From: JAPEKQ01 sp964487295
Lineage (GTDB): Bacteria > Joyebacterota > Joyebacteria > Joyebacterales > Joyebacteraceae
Length of the DNA: 16,614 nucleotides
Reading direction: 5' to 3'
NCBI GenBank assembly: GCA_964487295.1
Contig: CAZAQL010000060.1
Span: 1 to 16,614, forward strand
Shown: positions 14,463 through 16,614 of the stretch, in pieces
Layout of the letters: each line of letters begins with the position of its first letter
Numbering within the stretch: the stretch's first letter is position 1
Translations under genes and position numbers: made by a program
The notes under the pieces: generated by a model
The model's database searches: none
Told to the model about the DNA's origin: nothing
Seen by the model: the letters and a program-made list of their open reading frames with translations, nothing else

Positions 14463-16614
14463 CTACTTCAGCATCACCATCTTGTGGCTCTCGACGAAGT
14501 TCGGCGCGGTCATGCGGTAGAAGTAGACGCCGCTGGCGCACTTCGCTCCCGCATCGTCCGTGCCGTCCCACACGACGAAGCCACTGGCGCCCGCTCCGAG
14601 CTCCTCATCGAGCAGCGTGCGAACGACCTTGCCGGCGACGTTGTAGACCTCGATCGTCGCAGGGCCCGCCTCGCGGACGCTGTAGGCGATCTTCGTCACC
14701 GGGTTGAACGGGTTCGGAACGGCGTGTGACAGCGCGTTCCTGAACCCGTCGTCGACCACCCCGGTCGGATCGGTCGTCGGCGTCTGGCCGAAGTAGGTCA
14801 TGATGTTCTGCATCAGGTTCACCCGGTCCGCGATGCCCGTATTGAAGTAGCCCGTTGAGGGATCGCGACTGTCCATCATGAACTCGATGCCGAAACCGAG
14901 TGACACCGTCTGGTAGCCCAGCGTCGGGTGCGTGTACGCGACGCCCGCGGGCAGCTCGCTCGAGTCGAGCTTCTCGTAGAGCGCGACCGTCTGCGTCGCC
15001 GGGGACGTACCCGCCAGCGGCTGGATGACGTCGAACTCCATGAGCACCGGGCAGCCTCCGGCAAGCACGCACTCGCCGTCATCGTGGTCCATGAACGTGA
15101 ACGGTCCGCCGGCGTCCTTCAGCGTCGGGACGCTGTCGACCGTGACGTCGCCCAGCTCGTTCTGGACGTAGTCGACGGCCAGCCAGAGGTCCAGGAAGTT
15201 CTCCGAGTCGTCTCCGGCCTCGGCGAGCTCGTAGGCCCAGTCGTTGCCGGTGATCAGGAGGTTCCTCTCCTTGCCAATGCCGGCCTCGTTGAGCCAGCTG
15301 ATCACGTTCTGCTGGTCAACGCGCCAGAAGCAGTACGAGTTGAACTCGTCCGTGAACCAGATGATGGTGTCGTAGTACTTGTAACCCATCGTGTCCGGAC
15401 CCTGGGAGTCGGCGCTCCCCGAGGGGACCTCCACGTCGTAGGTCTCCCACTCGTAGCCCAGGATACCCAGGGCCTCGCGGAAGTAGTACTCCGAGCTGTG
15501 GAAGTAGTCACGCCGCTCGCTCGGGATCAGGCGACCGTGCTTGTCGACCAGAAGCAGGCCGGGATCGGTCGTCGTGGCCTCGATCGGCAGGATCGAGATC
15601 TCGAAATAGCTGTTCGGCGCGGCGCCGGGATAGGTCGCGGTGTTGCCGACGCCGTCGAGCGCCTCGAAGTAGTAGAAGATCTCCGAGCCGCGGGCCATCT
15701 GGTTCGCCGGCGGCGGACAGATCCAGTCGTTGCCGATCGGGTCCAGCCGGCGGCAGGTATAGGCTTCCCAGGTGTCGCCCCCGTCGTCCGACGCCATGAG
15801 CGTCAGCGCGGCGATATCGTCGTCGTCCTTGACGGAGATCTCGGCCGAGTCGAGGAGCGCGTCGCTCATCTGCTCCCAGTACCAGTCGTTGAACCGGTCC
15901 CAGTTGCCGTACGTGAAGGACGTGCCCGGGTCGCCGGACGGAATCCCGACCTCGGCGTAGGTGACGAAGAACCCGGCCATGTGCGTGCCCGGCGCGGCCG
16001 GATCCTGGTTGTAGTTGCGGAACTGGATGGCGAGCCAGTCGTTGCCCGCGAAGGCGTCCCAGTCGTCAGTCTTGGTGTTCCAGTACGGACCGCCGTACCA
16101 CGCGCCCGGGTTCTCGTCGACGAACCCGTCGAGGCTCGTCACGCACGCCTGGTTGTCGTTCGAGGCGAGCCAGACGTCGTAGAGGTCGTTCGACTCGACG
16201 GGGCAGTCGAGCCAGTAGTCCCAGCGGCCGACGAGCTTCTCGGCTCCGCTGATGTCGATCGGCGGGCTCACGAGGTAGGCGGTCTCCCCGTCGATCATCT
16301 TGTAGGTCGTCGGATCGCACGCCGCGTACATCCAGCCCGTACGGTTCTCGCACGTGAACGGCCGGCCGTTCTGGAAATCGACTCCGTAGAGGCCTCGGTA
16401 GTAGGTCAGGCCGACAGCGCCGGTCTGCGGCAGGTCCTCGTGGACCCAGCCGTTGTCGCCGGGCGACTCGGCGTCGTCGGTCCACACCGAGACGCCGTTG
16501 ACCTTGAGATTGAAGTTGTCCAGCTGCCAGGCGCCGTCCTGCACCGAATTGAGCGGCGAGTTGTTGTACTGGTCCTGAGCCGAGTAGGCCTCGTCCGTCT
16601 CGACGCGCAGGCGG
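14463..16614 (-). CDS. Large modular secreted protein with C-terminal FlgD-like/T9SS-like sorting domain (5' end cut by the window edge)
   Basis: 716 residues are visible; the frame is open at the right edge, so the signal peptide and N-terminus are missing. From N to C: a beta-rich jelly-roll-like region (DDAESPGDNGW, then YLVSPPIDISG, about residues 25-230); an Ig/Fn3-like module rich in Asp, with YYFEALDGVGNTATYP near its end (about 250-345); an alpha/beta domain starting GLLLVDKHGR, with YYFREALGILGYEWETYDV, YDTIIWFT and NLLITGNDWAYEL, resembling ThuA/gingipain-type Rossmann-like domains (about 350-610); and a C-terminal domain of about 90 residues (PNPFNPVTKIAYSV, VYNVAGKVVRTL, ASGVYFYRM, KMVMLK). 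No catalytic triad can be assigned. The tail suggests export and surface anchoring or secretion in an FCB-type cell envelope. Trp, Tyr, Asp and Asn are abundant, as in extracellular proteins. Function unknown. Confidence 0.85.
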   Translation of the reverse strand, partial: RLRVETDEAYSAQDQYNNSPLNSVQDGAWQLDNFNLKVNGVSVWTDDAESPGDNGWVHEDLPQTGAVGLTYYRGLYGVDFQNGRPFTCENRTGWMYAACDPTTYKMIDGETAYLVSPPIDISGAEKLVGRWDYWLDCPVESNDLYDVWLASNDNQACVTSLDGFVDENPGAWYGGPYWNTKTDDWDAFAGNDWLAIQFRNYNQDPAAPGTHMAGFFVTYAEVGIPSGDPGTSFTYGNWDRFNDWYWEQMSDALLDSAEISVKDDDDIAALTLMASDDGGDTWEAYTCRRLDPIGNDWICPPPANQMARGSEIFYYFEALDGVGNTATYPGAAPNSYFEISILPIEATTTDPGLLLVDKHGRLIPSERRDYFHSSEYYFREALGILGYEWETYDVEVPSGSADSQGPDTMGYKYYDTIIWFTDEFNSYCFWRVDQQNVISWLNEAGIGKERNLLITGNDWAYELAEAGDDSENFLDLWLAVDYVQNELGDVTVDSVPTLKDAGGPFTFMDHDDGECVLAGGCPVLMEFDVIQPLAGTSPATQTVALYEKLDSSELPAGVAYTHPTLGYQTVSLGFGIEFMMDSRDPSTGYFNTGIADRVNLMQNIMTYFGQTPTTDPTGVVDDGFRNALSHAVPNPFNPVTKIAYSVREAGPATIEVYNVAGKVVRTLLDEELGAGASGFVVWDGTDDAGAKCASGVYFYRMTAPNFVESHKMVMLK

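Overview
The window is a stretch of high-GC bacterial DNA with every supported gene on the minus strand, so transcription runs from right to left. It carries most of a nucleotide-biosynthesis supercluster: five consecutive steps of UMP synthesis (pyrB, pyrC, pyrK, pyrD, pyrF, pyrE), followed without an obvious break by purine genes (a GuaB3-type IMP dehydrogenase, guaA, purB, purC, purF, purH). purH runs off the left edge.

Organism: the rightmost gene, cut by the right edge, encodes a large modular extracellular protein. It ends in a FlgD-like/type-IX-like C-terminal sorting domain (PNPFNP start, ASGVYFYR, KMVMLK end). That tail, together with high GC, points to the wider FCB group and its high-GC candidate lineages (Eisenbacteria-, Krumholzibacteria- or Latescibacteria-like). 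This is inference; no rRNA or other taxonomic marker is present.

Layout from right to left. 16614-14463: partial secreted protein, followed by three strong stem-loops (14460-14344), the last a probable terminator. 14261-13228: a two-gene unit with a membrane isoprenylcysteine-methyltransferase-like protein and a small cupin. 13188-13010: a sigma70-like promoter and a structured leader of about 143 nt. 13009-7653: pyrBCKDFE, packed with stop/start overlaps (4, 74, 8, 25 and 4 nt). 7602-4833: guaB3 and guaA. 4705-1: purB-purC, a hairpin gap, then purF-purH.

How the genes fit together: PyrB to PyrE turn carbamoyl phosphate and aspartate into UMP. PyrD and PyrK form an NAD-linked class 1B dihydroorotate dehydrogenase. 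PurF opens de novo IMP synthesis, PurC, PurB and PurH supply late steps to IMP, and GuaB3 and GuaA convert IMP to GMP. Not present here are carAB, pyrI, pyrR, purA, purD, purN/T, purL/Q/S, purM and purE/K. The only good promoter seen before the cluster lies upstream of pyrB, so the twelve genes may be one transcript of about 12 kb or more.

I found no mobile element, CRISPR array, tRNA or rRNA, and no convincing plus-strand gene. The points most worth a second look are the joint purine/pyrimidine operon, GuaB3 in the normal place of GuaB, the folded pyrB leader, and the 74-nt pyrC/pyrK overlap.
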